Positions 1 through 6,943 of a DNA stretch of 64,000 nucleotides are shown here, one piece after another. The position numbers and the translations under genes were made by a program. Source of the stretch: Nitrospira sp. (lineage in GTDB: Bacteria; Nitrospirota; Nitrospiria; Nitrospirales; Nitrospiraceae); the NCBI GenBank assembly GCA_020846195.1, contig JADLEJ010000024.1, forward strand, positions 1 to 64,000, in the 5' to 3' direction. The notes under the pieces are model-generated. The model was not told the origin of the DNA. It searched no databases and saw only the letters and a program-made list of their open reading frames with translations. Positions within the stretch are counted from its first letter, which is position 1, and each line of letters opens with the position of its first letter.

Positions 1-219
1 CCGTTTCTGAAAATCCAGCGTGGCGGTACGGACGTAGACGCTGGTATAGGCCGACGGTTTGCCGTCCTCTCCATCGCCCTGAATCCAAACTGACAAAAAC
101 TTCTCTAACTGTAATCCGGCGCTATCCATCGCCGGGTCGGTTTCGTGAAACAGTTCTTGCTCGGACTCCTTGAGCGGGGTGGCTTCAAGAGCCCGAAACA
201 TAAAATTTTGCTTCCACAT
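1..219 (-). CDS. hypothetical protein, N-terminal part (runs off the window start)
   Basis: An open frame of 73 codons runs from an ATG at 219 leftward off the window edge without a stop. A strong ribosome binding site (GGAGGAG) lies about 6 bases upstream of that ATG, which decides the start. The visible protein is acidic and hydrophilic, with no signal peptide or membrane segment, and I do not recognise a family. It is divergent from the sulfur operon that begins at 368, so the roughly 150 bases between them probably carry both promoters. Confidence 0.6.
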   Translation of the reverse strand, partial: MWKQNFMFRALEATPLKESEQELFHETDPAMDSAGLQLEKFLSVWIQGDGEDGKPSAYTSVYVRTATLDFQKR

Positions 220-367
220 CGGCGGCTCCTCCGAGAGGGCCGCATAGTGTATGGGGAGCGGAATGAATGTCAAGCAACGCGCGGGGCCTTCGTTGCCTTG
301 ACAAGGGCGGAGACTCTTTGTTAACGTCACCGAATTCCTTAATCTCTAGGCCAACTTGGGAGAATCC

Positions 368-568
368 ATGCAGGTCAAGGTCAACGGGAAATCCGAGGAC
401 ATCCAGAGCGGCAGCGTCCTCGATTTGCTGACACTCAAGAAGATCGATCCGCAGATGGTTGCGGTCGAAGTGAACGATAAGATGGTTGATCGGGAGCATC
501 TCGCCACCACGACTCTCGCCGAGGGCGATCAGGTCGAGTTCCTCTTTTACATGGGAGGCGGCCGGTGA
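368..568 (+). CDS. ThiS/MoaD-family sulfur carrier protein with extra C-terminal Arg
   Basis: A 66-residue beta-grasp (ubiquitin-like) sulfur carrier. Such carriers are adenylated at a C-terminal Gly-Gly by an E1-like enzyme, turned into a thiocarboxylate and used as sulfur donor. The start is the ATG at 368, preceded by GGGAGA at 358-363; an upstream in-frame TTG at 356 is less likely. The protein ends Tyr-Met-Gly-Gly-Gly-Arg, so the diglycine is not terminal. The stop overlaps the next gene by 4 bases. The neighbours (PLP-dependent cysteine synthase, MoeB, JAMM peptidase) match the mycobacterial CysO-CysM-Mec logic. The extra Arg implies trimming before activation, as known for QbsE/QbsD and HcyS/HcyD. 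That this carrier feeds the adjacent cysteine synthase is inference. Confidence 0.85.
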   Translation: MQVKVNGKSEDIQSGSVLDLLTLKKIDPQMVAVEVNDKMVDREHLATTTLAEGDQVEFLFYMGGGR

Positions 569-1464
569 CGATGATGATGCATAAAGAAATTACCGAATTG
601 ATCGGAAAAACCCCGCTTGTCCGCTTGAACCGGCTGTCCAAGCCAGGCTCGGCGACGATTTACGGCAAGGTGGAATTTTTCAATCCGGGCGGCAGTGTCA
701 AGGATCGCATCTGTCTCAACATGATCAATGAGGCCGAGCGGCAGGGCAAGCTGAAGCCAGGCGGCACGATTGTGGAGCCCACCAGCGGCAATACTGGCAT
801 CGGCCTGGCATTGGTCTCAGCCGTACGCGGCTATAAGCTTATTCTGGTCATGCCGGAAAGCATGAGCATGGAGCGGGCGAGCCTGCTCTCCTCCTATGGC
901 GCGCAGCTGGTGCTGACTCCGGCTTGGGAAGGCATGAAGGGATCGATCAAGGAAGCGGAAAGCATCCTGGCGCAGAACCCGAGCTATTTCATGCCCGATC
1001 AATTTTCCAATCCAGCGAATCCGGCGATGCACCGGATGACTACGGCGCCTGAGATTCTGGATGCTTTGGACGGAAAGATCGACGCGTTCGTTGCCGCAGT
1101 CGGCACGGGCGGCACGATTACCGGATGCGGCGAGCTGTTTAAGGAAAAGAACCCGGACGTAAAAGTCATCGCGGTGGAACCGGCGGGCTCGCCCGTTCTA
1201 TCAGGCGGCGATCCTGGACCGCATAAAATTCAAGGCATCGGGGCCGGGTTTATTCCCAAAGTCCTGAACCGAAAGATTCTCGACCGCGTGATTACCGTCA
1301 CCGACGACGAGGCCTATCAAACAGCCAAGCAACTGTCGAAGAAGGAAGGCTTGCTGGTCGGCATTTCGGCTGGCGCCAATGTCTTCGCCGCGCAGAAAGT
1401 CGCTGAAGAGCTGGGCCCTGGCAAAAATGTCGTCACCATCTTGTGCGACACCGGCGAGCGATAG
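565..1464 (+). CDS. cysK: cysteine synthase (PLP-dependent, CysK/CysM type), possibly C-terminally shortened
   Basis: A fold-type II PLP enzyme that makes cysteine from an activated serine and sulfide, or from a carrier-bound thiocarboxylate. Visible hallmarks are FNPGGSVKDR with the PLP lysine (about residues 39-48), the substrate loop EPTSGNTGIG, the phosphate-binding GTGGTITG, and PGPHKIQGIGAGF, typical of CysK. Its 299 residues end abruptly at DTGER, where the family normally continues with Tyr and a short tail. The stop is TAG at 1462-1464. In frame beyond it, nine codons ending Ile-Glu-Lys-Tyr-Phe-Asn-Ile run to a TAA at 1492-1494 and look like a normal tail, so one base change or error may have cut the protein short. 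It overlaps the upstream carrier by 4 bases. Confidence 0.88.
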   Translation: MTMMMHKEITELIGKTPLVRLNRLSKPGSATIYGKVEFFNPGGSVKDRICLNMINEAERQGKLKPGGTIVEPTSGNTGIGLALVSAVRGYKLILVMPESMSMERASLLSSYGAQLVLTPAWEGMKGSIKEAESILAQNPSYFMPDQFSNPANPAMHRMTTAPEILDALDGKIDAFVAAVGTGGTITGCGELFKEKNPDVKVIAVEPAGSPVLSGGDPGPHKIQGIGAGFIPKVLNRKILDRVITVTDDEAYQTAKQLSKKEGLLVGISAGANVFAAQKVAEELGPGKNVVTILCDTGER

Positions 1465-1498
1465 ATCCGCATCGAAAAATATTTTAATATTTAAGCTC

Positions 1499-2311
1499 AT
1501 GGACTTGACCGAAGAGCAGATAAATCGCTACAGCCGTCATAGTCTCCTGCCTGAAGTCGGCGGGAAGGGCCAGAAGAAGATCGCCAAGGCGAAGATTCTT
1601 CTCGTCGGCGCCGGTGGGCTAGGTTCCCCTGCCGCGCTCTATCTGGCAGCGGCCGGCGTGGGTACGATCGGCCTGATCGACAGCGACGTCGTGGATCTGA
1701 CTAACTTGCAGCGGCAGATTCTTCACCACACCGCCGATGTCGGACGGCCCAAAGTCCTCTCCGGCAAGGAAAAGATTGCGGCGCTCAATCCAGACGTCAT
1801 CGTAAAGACCTACGAGGAACGCTTGACGGCCGGCAACGCGCTGAAGATTTTCAGCGACTTCGACGTCGTCATCGATGGCGTCGATAATTTTACGGCCAAG
1901 TTCTTGATTAACGACGCCTGCTTCTTTGCCGGCAAACCGTTGGTGCATGGCGGCATCCTGCGATTCGACGGCCGCGTGACAACAATTATTCCGAAGCAGT
2001 CCGCCTGCTATCGCTGCGTCTTCAAGACCCCGCCGCCGGCCGGACTGGTCGCCTCCTGTCAGGAAGCGGGCGTGATCGGCGTGCTGGCCGGGATTATCGG
2101 AACGATTCAGGCCACCGAGGCGTTGAAACTTATTCTTGGCATCGGACGGCCGCTCACCGACCGGCTGCTCGACTTCGACGCCAAAAAGACCCTGTTCCGT
2201 GAGATCAAAGTGAAGCGCAATCCACAATGCGCGCTCTGCGGCGACCACCCGACGATTACCGAGCTGTTCGACGATGGAGATCCCTTTGCCGGTTGTGCCG
2301 TTCGTCCGTAG
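1499..2311 (+). CDS. moeB: MoeB/ThiF-family sulfur carrier adenylyltransferase (first copy)
   Basis: An E1-like enzyme of 270 residues that adenylates the C-terminal glycine of ThiS/MoaD-type carriers. The start is the ATG at 1499, giving an N-terminus MDLTEEQINRYSRH typical of MoeB; a longer open frame upstream only overlaps cysK. Seen are the nucleotide-binding GAGGLGSPAALYLAAAGVG, the DLTNLQRQ loop, two zinc-type CxxC pairs (CYRC and CALC), and the Cys in SCQEAGV near the active site. There is no C-terminal rhodanese domain, so sulfur must come from another protein. There is no clear Shine-Dalgarno, and the end of the cysK tail lies only 4 bases upstream, suggesting translational coupling. 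A paralogue lies at 4142-4945. Confidence 0.92.
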   Translation: MDLTEEQINRYSRHSLLPEVGGKGQKKIAKAKILLVGAGGLGSPAALYLAAAGVGTIGLIDSDVVDLTNLQRQILHHTADVGRPKVLSGKEKIAALNPDVIVKTYEERLTAGNALKIFSDFDVVIDGVDNFTAKFLINDACFFAGKPLVHGGILRFDGRVTTIIPKQSACYRCVFKTPPPAGLVASCQEAGVIGVLAGIIGTIQATEALKLILGIGRPLTDRLLDFDAKKTLFREIKVKRNPQCALCGDHPTITELFDDGDPFAGCAVRP

Positions 2312-2343
2312 CGTTTAACTTTTTACGTTAAGATGGTGTCGCA

Positions 2344-3594
2344 ATGACAAAAATGAAAGCCCTCGTGTGCCGGGAATGCGCGAAAGAGTATCCGACGAAA
2401 GCGATCCACGTCTGCGAGATGTGCTTCGGCCCCCTCGAAGTGAAATACAACTACGAGGAGATCAAGAAGGCGATTTCGCGCAAGAAGATCCAGGAAGGCC
2501 CACACAGCATGTGGCGCTATGTCGATCTGCTCCCGGTCGAGGGCACGAACTTCGTCGGGCCCCATGCCGGGTTGACGCCGCTGGTTCGCGCCAAAAATCT
2601 CGGCGCCTATCTCGGTCTCGACGAGCTGTACATTAAGAACGATACGGTCAATCACCCCACGCTCTCCTTCAAAGACCGCGTGGTCGCCGTCGCGCTGACG
2701 CGGGCCCGCGAGCTGGGATTCGAAACCGTTGCCTGCGCCTCGACTGGAAATTTGGCCAATGCGGTCTCCGCCCATGCTGCCGCCGCCAATCTCCATTGCT
2801 ACGTCTTCATCCCTGGGGATTTGGAAGCCGCCAAGGTGCTGGGCAATCTGATTTATAAACCCCATGTGGTCGAAGTTGAAGGTAACTACGACGATGTGAA
2901 CCGGCTCTGCAGCGAAATCGCCGGCGAACATGGCTGGGGTTTTGTGAATATCAACATCCGCCCCTACTACGCCGAAGGGTCCAAGACGCTCGCGTACGAA
3001 ACGGTGGAACAACTCGGCTGGAAAACGCCTGACCAGGTCGTCATTCCCATGGCCTCGGGCTCGCTCCTGACGAAAATCTGGAAGGGCCTGCACGAAATGA
3101 AATACGTGGGCCTCATCGACGACGTCCGCACGAAGCTCAACGGCGCCCAAGCGGAAGGCTGCTCGCCGATTTCCACCGCCTTCAAAGCGGGGCGCGACTT
3201 CTTCAAGCCCGTCAAGCCGAAGACGATTGCCAAATCGCTGGCCATCGGCAACCCTGCAGACGGCTACTACGCGCTGAAAGCAACCGCCGAGAGCAAGGGC
3301 GCAATGGAGATGGTGACCGACGAAGAGGTGGTCGAGGGAATCAAGCTGTTGGCGCAGACCGAAGGCATCTTTGCCGAAACCGCTGGCGGCGTGACTATCG
3401 GCGTGCTGAAGAAGCTGGTCAAGCAAGGCGTGATTAAGAAGAACGAAGTGACGGTCGCCTACATCACGGGCAACGGATTGAAAACGCAGGAAGCGGTCAT
3501 CGACGCCGTCGGACGGCCGACCCGCATTCAACCGAGCCTGGTGGCCTTTGAGAAAACCTTTAAGTTAGGAAAGAACGGTGGTGGTGACGCATGA
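2344..3594 (+). CDS. thrC: threonine synthase (or threonine synthase-like PLP enzyme)
   Basis: A PLP enzyme of 416 residues that converts O-phosphohomoserine to threonine. The N-terminus has a Cys4 zinc-ribbon-like motif (CRECAKEY ... CEMCFGP), as in archaeal and many bacterial threonine synthases. HPTLSFKDR carries the PLP lysine, followed by the substrate motif ACASTGNLANAV. The last 4 bases (ATGA) overlap the following MoaD gene, a coupled arrangement. Its place between two MoeB genes and next to sulfur carriers and a NIL-domain protein is unusual. An alternative role in carrier-dependent homocysteine formation from phosphohomoserine is speculation. The threonine synthase assignment by family is firm, but the in vivo reaction is less so. 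Confidence 0.88.
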   Translation: MTKMKALVCRECAKEYPTKAIHVCEMCFGPLEVKYNYEEIKKAISRKKIQEGPHSMWRYVDLLPVEGTNFVGPHAGLTPLVRAKNLGAYLGLDELYIKNDTVNHPTLSFKDRVVAVALTRARELGFETVACASTGNLANAVSAHAAAANLHCYVFIPGDLEAAKVLGNLIYKPHVVEVEGNYDDVNRLCSEIAGEHGWGFVNINIRPYYAEGSKTLAYETVEQLGWKTPDQVVIPMASGSLLTKIWKGLHEMKYVGLIDDVRTKLNGAQAEGCSPISTAFKAGRDFFKPVKPKTIAKSLAIGNPADGYYALKATAESKGAMEMVTDEEVVEGIKLLAQTEGIFAETAGGVTIGVLKKLVKQGVIKKNEVTVAYITGNGLKTQEAVIDAVGRPTRIQPSLVAFEKTFKLGKNGGGDA

Positions 3595-3863
3595 TTAAAG
3601 TCCGCATTCCCACTCCCCTCAGGCCGCTGACGAAGAACCAAGGGGAAGTTGAAACGACAGCCGGCAGCATCACAAACATGCTCGAATCGTTGAACAGCGC
3701 GCAGCCCGGCATTAAGGACCGCCTCTGCGACGACTCCGGTGAATTGCGCCGTTTTGTGAACATTTATGTGAACGAGGAAGACATCAGATTCCTCAAGGGC
3801 AAAGAGACTATCCTCAAAGATGGCGATGAAGTCTCCATTGTGCCAGCGATTGCAGGAGGCTAA
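3591..3863 (+). CDS. moaD: MoaD/ThiS-family sulfur carrier (second copy, normal Gly-Gly end)
   Basis: A 90-residue ubiquitin-like sulfur carrier ending Ile-Ala-Gly-Gly, the free diglycine needed for adenylation by MoeB. The fold signature DGDEVSIVPAIAGG and the internal stretch VNEEDIRFLKG are typical of MoaD-like proteins tied to amino-acid sulfur transfer rather than strictly to molybdopterin. It starts inside the last codons of the threonine synthase gene (ATGA overlap) and is followed 2 bases later by the NIL-domain gene, so all three are co-translated. Unlike the first carrier it needs no trimming, so the two carriers may serve different acceptors (inference). Confidence 0.88.
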   Translation: MIKVRIPTPLRPLTKNQGEVETTAGSITNMLESLNSAQPGIKDRLCDDSGELRRFVNIYVNEEDIRFLKGKETILKDGDEVSIVPAIAGG

Positions 3864-3865
3864 CC

Positions 3866-4105
3866 ATGTCACACTTGCGCTTTCATGTGCGGTTTCCGGA
3901 AGACAAAGTCAAAGAACCGATCATTTATCAGATCGGCCGTGAATACAATATCGTCACCAACGTGCGCCGGGCCGATGTGCGCGAAACCACCGGCTGGGTC
4001 GATGTGGAGCTCTCCGGTGAAATCGCCGAGATCGAACGCGCCCTCGACGGCCTTCGCAAAAAAGGCTGCGTGGTCGACCCCATCGAATTGAACGTGGTGG
4101 AATAA
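3866..4105 (+). CDS. NIL-domain protein
   Basis: A 79-residue protein made of one NIL domain, the ACT-like domain found at the C-terminus of the methionine importer MetN and in proteins of the anaerobic homocysteine pathway. Supporting features are the N-terminal beta strand LRFHVRFPEDKVKEPIIYQIGREYNIVTNVRRADV (split here only for description), a central GWVDVELSG strand, and the ending KKGCVVDPIELNVVE. NIL domains may bind methionine or related ligands. Standing alone in a sulfur-transfer operon, this one could sense methionine or homocysteine or act as a subunit of the neighbouring PLP enzyme. Both are inference. Confidence 0.75.
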   Translation: MSHLRFHVRFPEDKVKEPIIYQIGREYNIVTNVRRADVRETTGWVDVELSGEIAEIERALDGLRKKGCVVDPIELNVVE

Positions 4106-4141
4106 GACAACTCCGTTTGCCGATATAGGCTCGCAGACATC

Positions 4142-4945
4142 ATGGAATTGACAGAACTTCAGATTCAACGCTATAGCCGCCACATCATCCTGAATGATGT
4201 GGGCGGCAAGGGACAGAAGAAGCTTTCGCAAGCGAAAATCTTGCTGATCGGGGCAGGAGGCCTCGGCTCACCGGCCGGACTCTATCTGGCAGCCGCGGGA
4301 ATCGGCACGATCGGATTGGTCGACGGCGATGTCGTCGATCTCTCCAATCTCCAGCGGCAGATTATGCATTCGACCGCCACGGTCGGAATGCCGAAAGTCG
4401 AATCCGGCAAGAAGACGCTGACCGCGATCAACCCGGAGATCACGGTCAATGCCTATCACCAGCTCGTCGATGCCGACAATATTCTTCCGCTCATCTCGCA
4501 GTACGATATCGTGCTCGACGGATCGGACAATTTCTCGACGCGGTTTCTGGTGAACGATGCCTGCTTCTTCGCCAAGAAGACGCTGATCTCGGCCAGTATG
4601 TTCCGGTTCGAGGGGCAGCTTACGACGATCAAGCCGCACGCAGGATATCCCTGCTATCGCTGCCTCTACCCAGAGCCGCCGCCTGCAGGACTGGTTCCGA
4701 ATTGCCAGGAAGCCGGAGTCCTCGGCGTACTTGCCGGCACGATGGGTATTTTGCAGGCCTCTGAAGCCATCAAGGAAGTGCTCGGCATCGGCGAAACCAT
4801 CGCCGACAAACTGCTGATCTACGATGCGCTGGACATGAAGTTCCGAAAGGTCAGCCGTCCGAAAGATCCGGCCTGCCCGCTCTGCGGACCGCATCCGAAG
4901 ATCAAGGACCTCGGGATGGATTATGCTGTCAGCTGCACCATCTAG
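4142..4945 (+). CDS. moeB: MoeB/ThiF-family sulfur carrier adenylyltransferase (second copy)
   Basis: The second E1-like enzyme of the operon, 267 residues and clearly paralogous to the one at 1499-2311 (same N-terminus ELTELQIQRYSRH, same GAGGLGSPAGLYLAAAGIG nucleotide loop, DLSNLQRQ). The zinc CxxC pairs are CYRC and CPLC, and the cysteine in NCQEAGV is kept. It also lacks a rhodanese domain. Two MoeB copies with two carriers suggest each E1 is paired with one carrier, the second with the MoaD at 3591. It is followed 8 bases later by the JAMM peptidase gene. Confidence 0.92.
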   Translation: MELTELQIQRYSRHIILNDVGGKGQKKLSQAKILLIGAGGLGSPAGLYLAAAGIGTIGLVDGDVVDLSNLQRQIMHSTATVGMPKVESGKKTLTAINPEITVNAYHQLVDADNILPLISQYDIVLDGSDNFSTRFLVNDACFFAKKTLISASMFRFEGQLTTIKPHAGYPCYRCLYPEPPPAGLVPNCQEAGVLGVLAGTMGILQASEAIKEVLGIGETIADKLLIYDALDMKFRKVSRPKDPACPLCGPHPKIKDLGMDYAVSCTI

Positions 4946-4953
4946 GAACTATT

Positions 4954-5463
4954 GTGGCTGACCTGACAATTCCCCAATCCATTCTCGACGACATTGTGGC
5001 CCATGCCAAGGAACTGGCGCCGTACGAATGCTGCGGCCTCCTTGCAGGAACCAATAAGACCGTCAGCCAGCTCTACCGAATCAGGAATATCGTAGCCTTG
5101 GAAGGAGCGCAGAACCTCTCGACCTTCGATCCGGCGAAAGCCGCCCATCTCGAGCGCCTCTCGCCGGCTGAGCGCGCAGAGATTGCTTTTGTCATGGATA
5201 TGCAGGAGTTCTCAGCCGCCAAGAAAGACATCCGCAAGAAGGGGCTCGACCTTCAAGTCGTCTACCATTCGCATCCTCACGACCCGGCCCGCCCCTCCGT
5301 CACCGACATCAAAATAGCGACGGACTACGAAGAGATCTGGCCGAAGATCAATCTTCCCGCCCCCGCATACCTGCTGGTCTCCTTAATGCACCAAACTCCC
5401 GACATCCGAACCTATTGGATCACAGGCGGCGCGGTCTCACCCGCCCACATCGCTATCGCCTAG
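4954..5463 (+). CDS. JAMM/Mov34 (M67) metallopeptidase, Mec/HcyD-like
   Basis: A zinc isopeptidase of 169 residues. The full JAMM signature is present: Glu25 (YECCGLL), then His105-x-His107-x7-Ser115-x2-Asp118. Stand-alone bacterial JAMM proteins next to ThiS/MoaD carriers either cleave the amino acid from the carrier after transfer (Mec on CysO-Cys) or trim residues beyond the diglycine (QbsD, HcyD). The carrier at 368-568 ends Gly-Gly-Gly-Arg, so trimming of that Arg is a natural job for this enzyme. The start is GTG at 4954 with AGGA 6-9 bases upstream. It is the last gene of the operon. Confidence 0.88.
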   Translation: MADLTIPQSILDDIVAHAKELAPYECCGLLAGTNKTVSQLYRIRNIVALEGAQNLSTFDPAKAAHLERLSPAERAEIAFVMDMQEFSAAKKDIRKKGLDLQVVYHSHPHDPARPSVTDIKIATDYEEIWPKINLPAPAYLLVSLMHQTPDIRTYWITGGAVSPAHIAIA

Positions 5464-5568
5464 CGCACGGCCTTCCGAATTCTCCAAACCAAGAATTTCA
5501 TATTTCCTTCTTTCCATGAGGGTGCGATAATGTCGCTATCCTTAGCCTTTTTAGAAGGAGCGATCCCC

Positions 5569-5895
5569 ATGGCATTCATCCAGAAGACTTTTCTCATCGC
5601 CGCGCTTGCCCTCCTCATCGCCAGCCAAGGCCACGCCGAGGATAAGAGCTACTACAGCCCCGTCATCACCATCGACACCGAAAACCACCGCATCCTGATT
5701 TCCAAGCTCGGCGGAGTCTTCTATATCGACGTGCCGGAAGTCGCGCGGCCCCATATGGAGAAGCTGCCCGTTTCAGGCCTGGTTGATTTTGTCGTGGACA
5801 TGCGCGGCGAAGGAGAAATGCCCGTCGTCAAAACCTGGAAAGTGAAGTCCGGCGAATCCACCTGCATGTTCTTCAACGGGAAGGAGTGCAAGTAA
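5569..5895 (+). CDS. small secreted hypothetical protein
   Basis: A 108-residue protein starting at ATG 5569 behind AGAAGGAG; the longer frame from 5530 lacks a ribosome site and would bury the signal peptide. The N-terminus MAFIQKTFLIAALALLIASQGHAED is a clear Sec signal with cleavage after HA. The mature part is about 85 residues, with two cysteines near the C-terminus (TCMFF and ECK) that could form a disulfide in the periplasm. I do not recognise the family. Its last 125 bp are repeated almost exactly at 6584-6708. Confidence 0.75.
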   Translation: MAFIQKTFLIAALALLIASQGHAEDKSYYSPVITIDTENHRILISKLGGVFYIDVPEVARPHMEKLPVSGLVDFVVDMRGEGEMPVVKTWKVKSGESTCMFFNGKECK

Positions 5896-5896
5896 C
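5771..5896 (+). repeat. direct repeat copy A (3' end of secreted-protein gene)
   Basis: These 126 bases, covering the last 41 codons of the gene at 5569-5895, match 6584-6709 with three mismatches by eye. The two copies flank a 687-bp segment that holds the decayed toxin-antitoxin pair. The intact gene owns this copy. Confidence 0.9.
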
Positions 5897-5966
5897 GATA
5901 GGCAGCAGCTGTGGTTCATCCACGACTTGAAGCAAGTCGTTCGTCAATCAGCGCACGTCAGAAGTT

Positions 5967-5992
5967 CTTGCGCTTCATTTTTTTTGCGCAAG
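5967..5992. repeat. 7-bp inverted repeat with 12-base T-rich loop
   Basis: CTTGCGC at 5967-5973 pairs perfectly with GCGCAAG at 5986-5992 around a loop containing a run of eight T. It lies between the secreted-protein gene and the 3' end of the toxin remnant. The T run is in the loop rather than after the stem, so it is not a standard terminator; it may still act as a weak transcript end for either strand. Confidence 0.4.
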
Positions 5993-6029
5993 TGGTAAAA
6001 CCTATTCACAGAGACGCACGATTCTCCAC

Positions 6030-6276
6030 TCATAACTCGTAGACATCCCGCCGATGCCCGACCGTCAAAATGAGAATCAGCACTTCGTTCTTTTTTACCT
6101 TATAGAGAATACGCCAGTCGCCCACACGGTACGGCCAGCGATCGCTTAACAGTCCAGTCAGACACTTGCCTAACTCGGGCTGTTCCGAGAGCTTCTTGAT
6201 GGCTTTGCCTACGCGCGCTTTGACAGTCACCAATACGGCGAGAGGCTTCCTCCGTATAGAGGATGCGGTAGGTCAT
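6030..6276 (-). pseudogene. RelE/ParE-type toxin, broken by a frameshift
   Basis: The true start is the ATG at 6276, which overlaps the antitoxin stop as ATGA and begins MTYRILYTEEASRR, a normal RelE opening. After about 14 codons this frame loses homology. The rest of the toxin, from VTVKARVGKAIKKL to the C-terminal RVGDWRILYKV and HRRDVYEL typical of RelE mRNA interferases, continues in another frame from about 6233. The shift lies near 6230-6240, and several residues of the usual helix there also seem to be missing. The downstream piece alone could only start at a TTG without a ribosome site. The toxin is therefore probably inactive unless the shift is a sequencing error. Confidence 0.7.
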
Positions 6277-6521
6277 TTAAAAATATCCTCGTGCATGACC
6301 AACCGCTGAGCGCGTTCATCCTCTTCCGCTTTCAGCAGCGAGAGCATGAGCTTCTTATCCGCAAGAATCTCCAGCGTTTCAAGCTCTTCTGGGGACAAGA
6401 GAACAGCTGACGCGGCGCCATTTTTCGTAATAATGACCCGTCCGCGCTTTTTCTTGCTCAGCGAAGCCACCATCTCCGGCAAATGCGCCCGCGCATAAGA
6501 CACCGATGCGATCTTAGTCAT
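6273..6521 (-). CDS. Phd/YefM-family antitoxin
   Basis: An 82-residue antitoxin starting at ATG 6521 with a strong GGAGGTG site. The N-terminal DNA-binding part fits Phd/YefM (SVSYARAHLPEMVASL, then GRVIITKNGAASAVLLSPEELE), and the acidic C-terminus would wrap the toxin. It is first in a toxin-antitoxin pair and overlaps the toxin start by 4 bases. A perfect palindrome just upstream (6543-6560) is a likely autoregulatory operator. The gene looks intact although its toxin partner is frameshifted. Confidence 0.85.
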   Translation of the reverse strand: MTKIASVSYARAHLPEMVASLSKKKRGRVIITKNGAASAVLLSPEELETLEILADKKLMLSLLKAEEDERAQRLVMHEDIFK

Positions 6522-6542
6522 GATTCACACCTCCGATCACAG

Positions 6543-6560
6543 CGTACATGATTCTGTACG
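6543..6560. promoter_or_regulatory. palindromic operator upstream of the antitoxin gene
   Basis: CGTACA and TGTACG form a perfect inverted repeat with a 6-base spacer, centred about 30 bases upstream of the antitoxin ATG. Phd/YefM-type antitoxins bind palindromes of this size to repress their own promoter. The position and symmetry are seen; the binding is inferred. Confidence 0.5.
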
Positions 6561-6583
6561 TTCTTGCCAAATACAGCCTCAGA

Positions 6584-6708
6584 TTTCAGGCCTGGTCGAT
6601 TTTGTCGTGGACATGCGCGGCGAAGGAGAAATGCCCGTTGCCAAAACCTGGAAAGTGAAGTCCGGCGAATCCACCTGCATGTTCTTCAACGGGAAGGAGT
6701 GCAAGTAA
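6584..6708 (+). pseudogene. duplicated 3' fragment of the secreted-protein gene (copy B)
   Basis: The last 41 codons of the gene at 5569-5895 occur again here, in frame to the same stop, with three base changes (one gives Val to Ala). There is no signal peptide, and the fusion with upstream sequence has no plausible start, so it is a dead fragment. It marks the far edge of the toxin-antitoxin segment. Confidence 0.8.
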
Positions 6709-6732
6709 CCAGGAGCCGCTCTACTGGCCTGC

Positions 6733-6942
6733 CTATTCCGAACTGCCGAGCATGTCGTCGATCAGCGGACGATTGATGTCGGTGCAGCCCATGCAGATCG
6801 TATCGAACAAGGTGTCGTGATCGGCAATGAAGTTTCTGGCGTCTGGTAGTTTATCCACATAGACCTGATCGTAGCAGGTCTCGCACAACATCATGAGTCC
6901 CCGTGAGACGGAGACGGTTTTCCGGCCTGTACTTCCCGCCAT
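6733..6942 (-). CDS. small CxxC protein, probable zinc ribbon
   Basis: A 69-residue protein starting at ATG 6942, nine bases after AGAAAGGA and one base after the stop of its upstream neighbour; longer in-frame starts would overlap that gene. Two CxxC pairs (CETC and CMGC) suggest one bound zinc. The C-terminal half is acidic. I do not recognise the family. It forms a two-gene unit with 6944-7138. Confidence 0.6.
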   Translation of the reverse strand: MAGSTGRKTVSVSRGLMMLCETCYDQVYVDKLPDARNFIADHDTLFDTICMGCTDINRPLIDDMLGSSE

Positions 6943-6943
6943 G

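Noticed and set aside
2323..3531. 402-codon open frame on the minus strand opposite threonine synthase
   Set aside because: It is a complement shadow of a gene with clear family motifs; the translation is His/Arg/Asp-rich without any domain.
5967..5992. Rho-independent terminator
   Set aside because: The T run is inside the loop, not after the stem.
6030..6233. Complete 67-residue toxin starting at TTG 6233
   Set aside because: It lacks the normal RelE N-terminus and a ribosome site; the real start is ATG 6276 in another frame, so it is treated as a broken gene.
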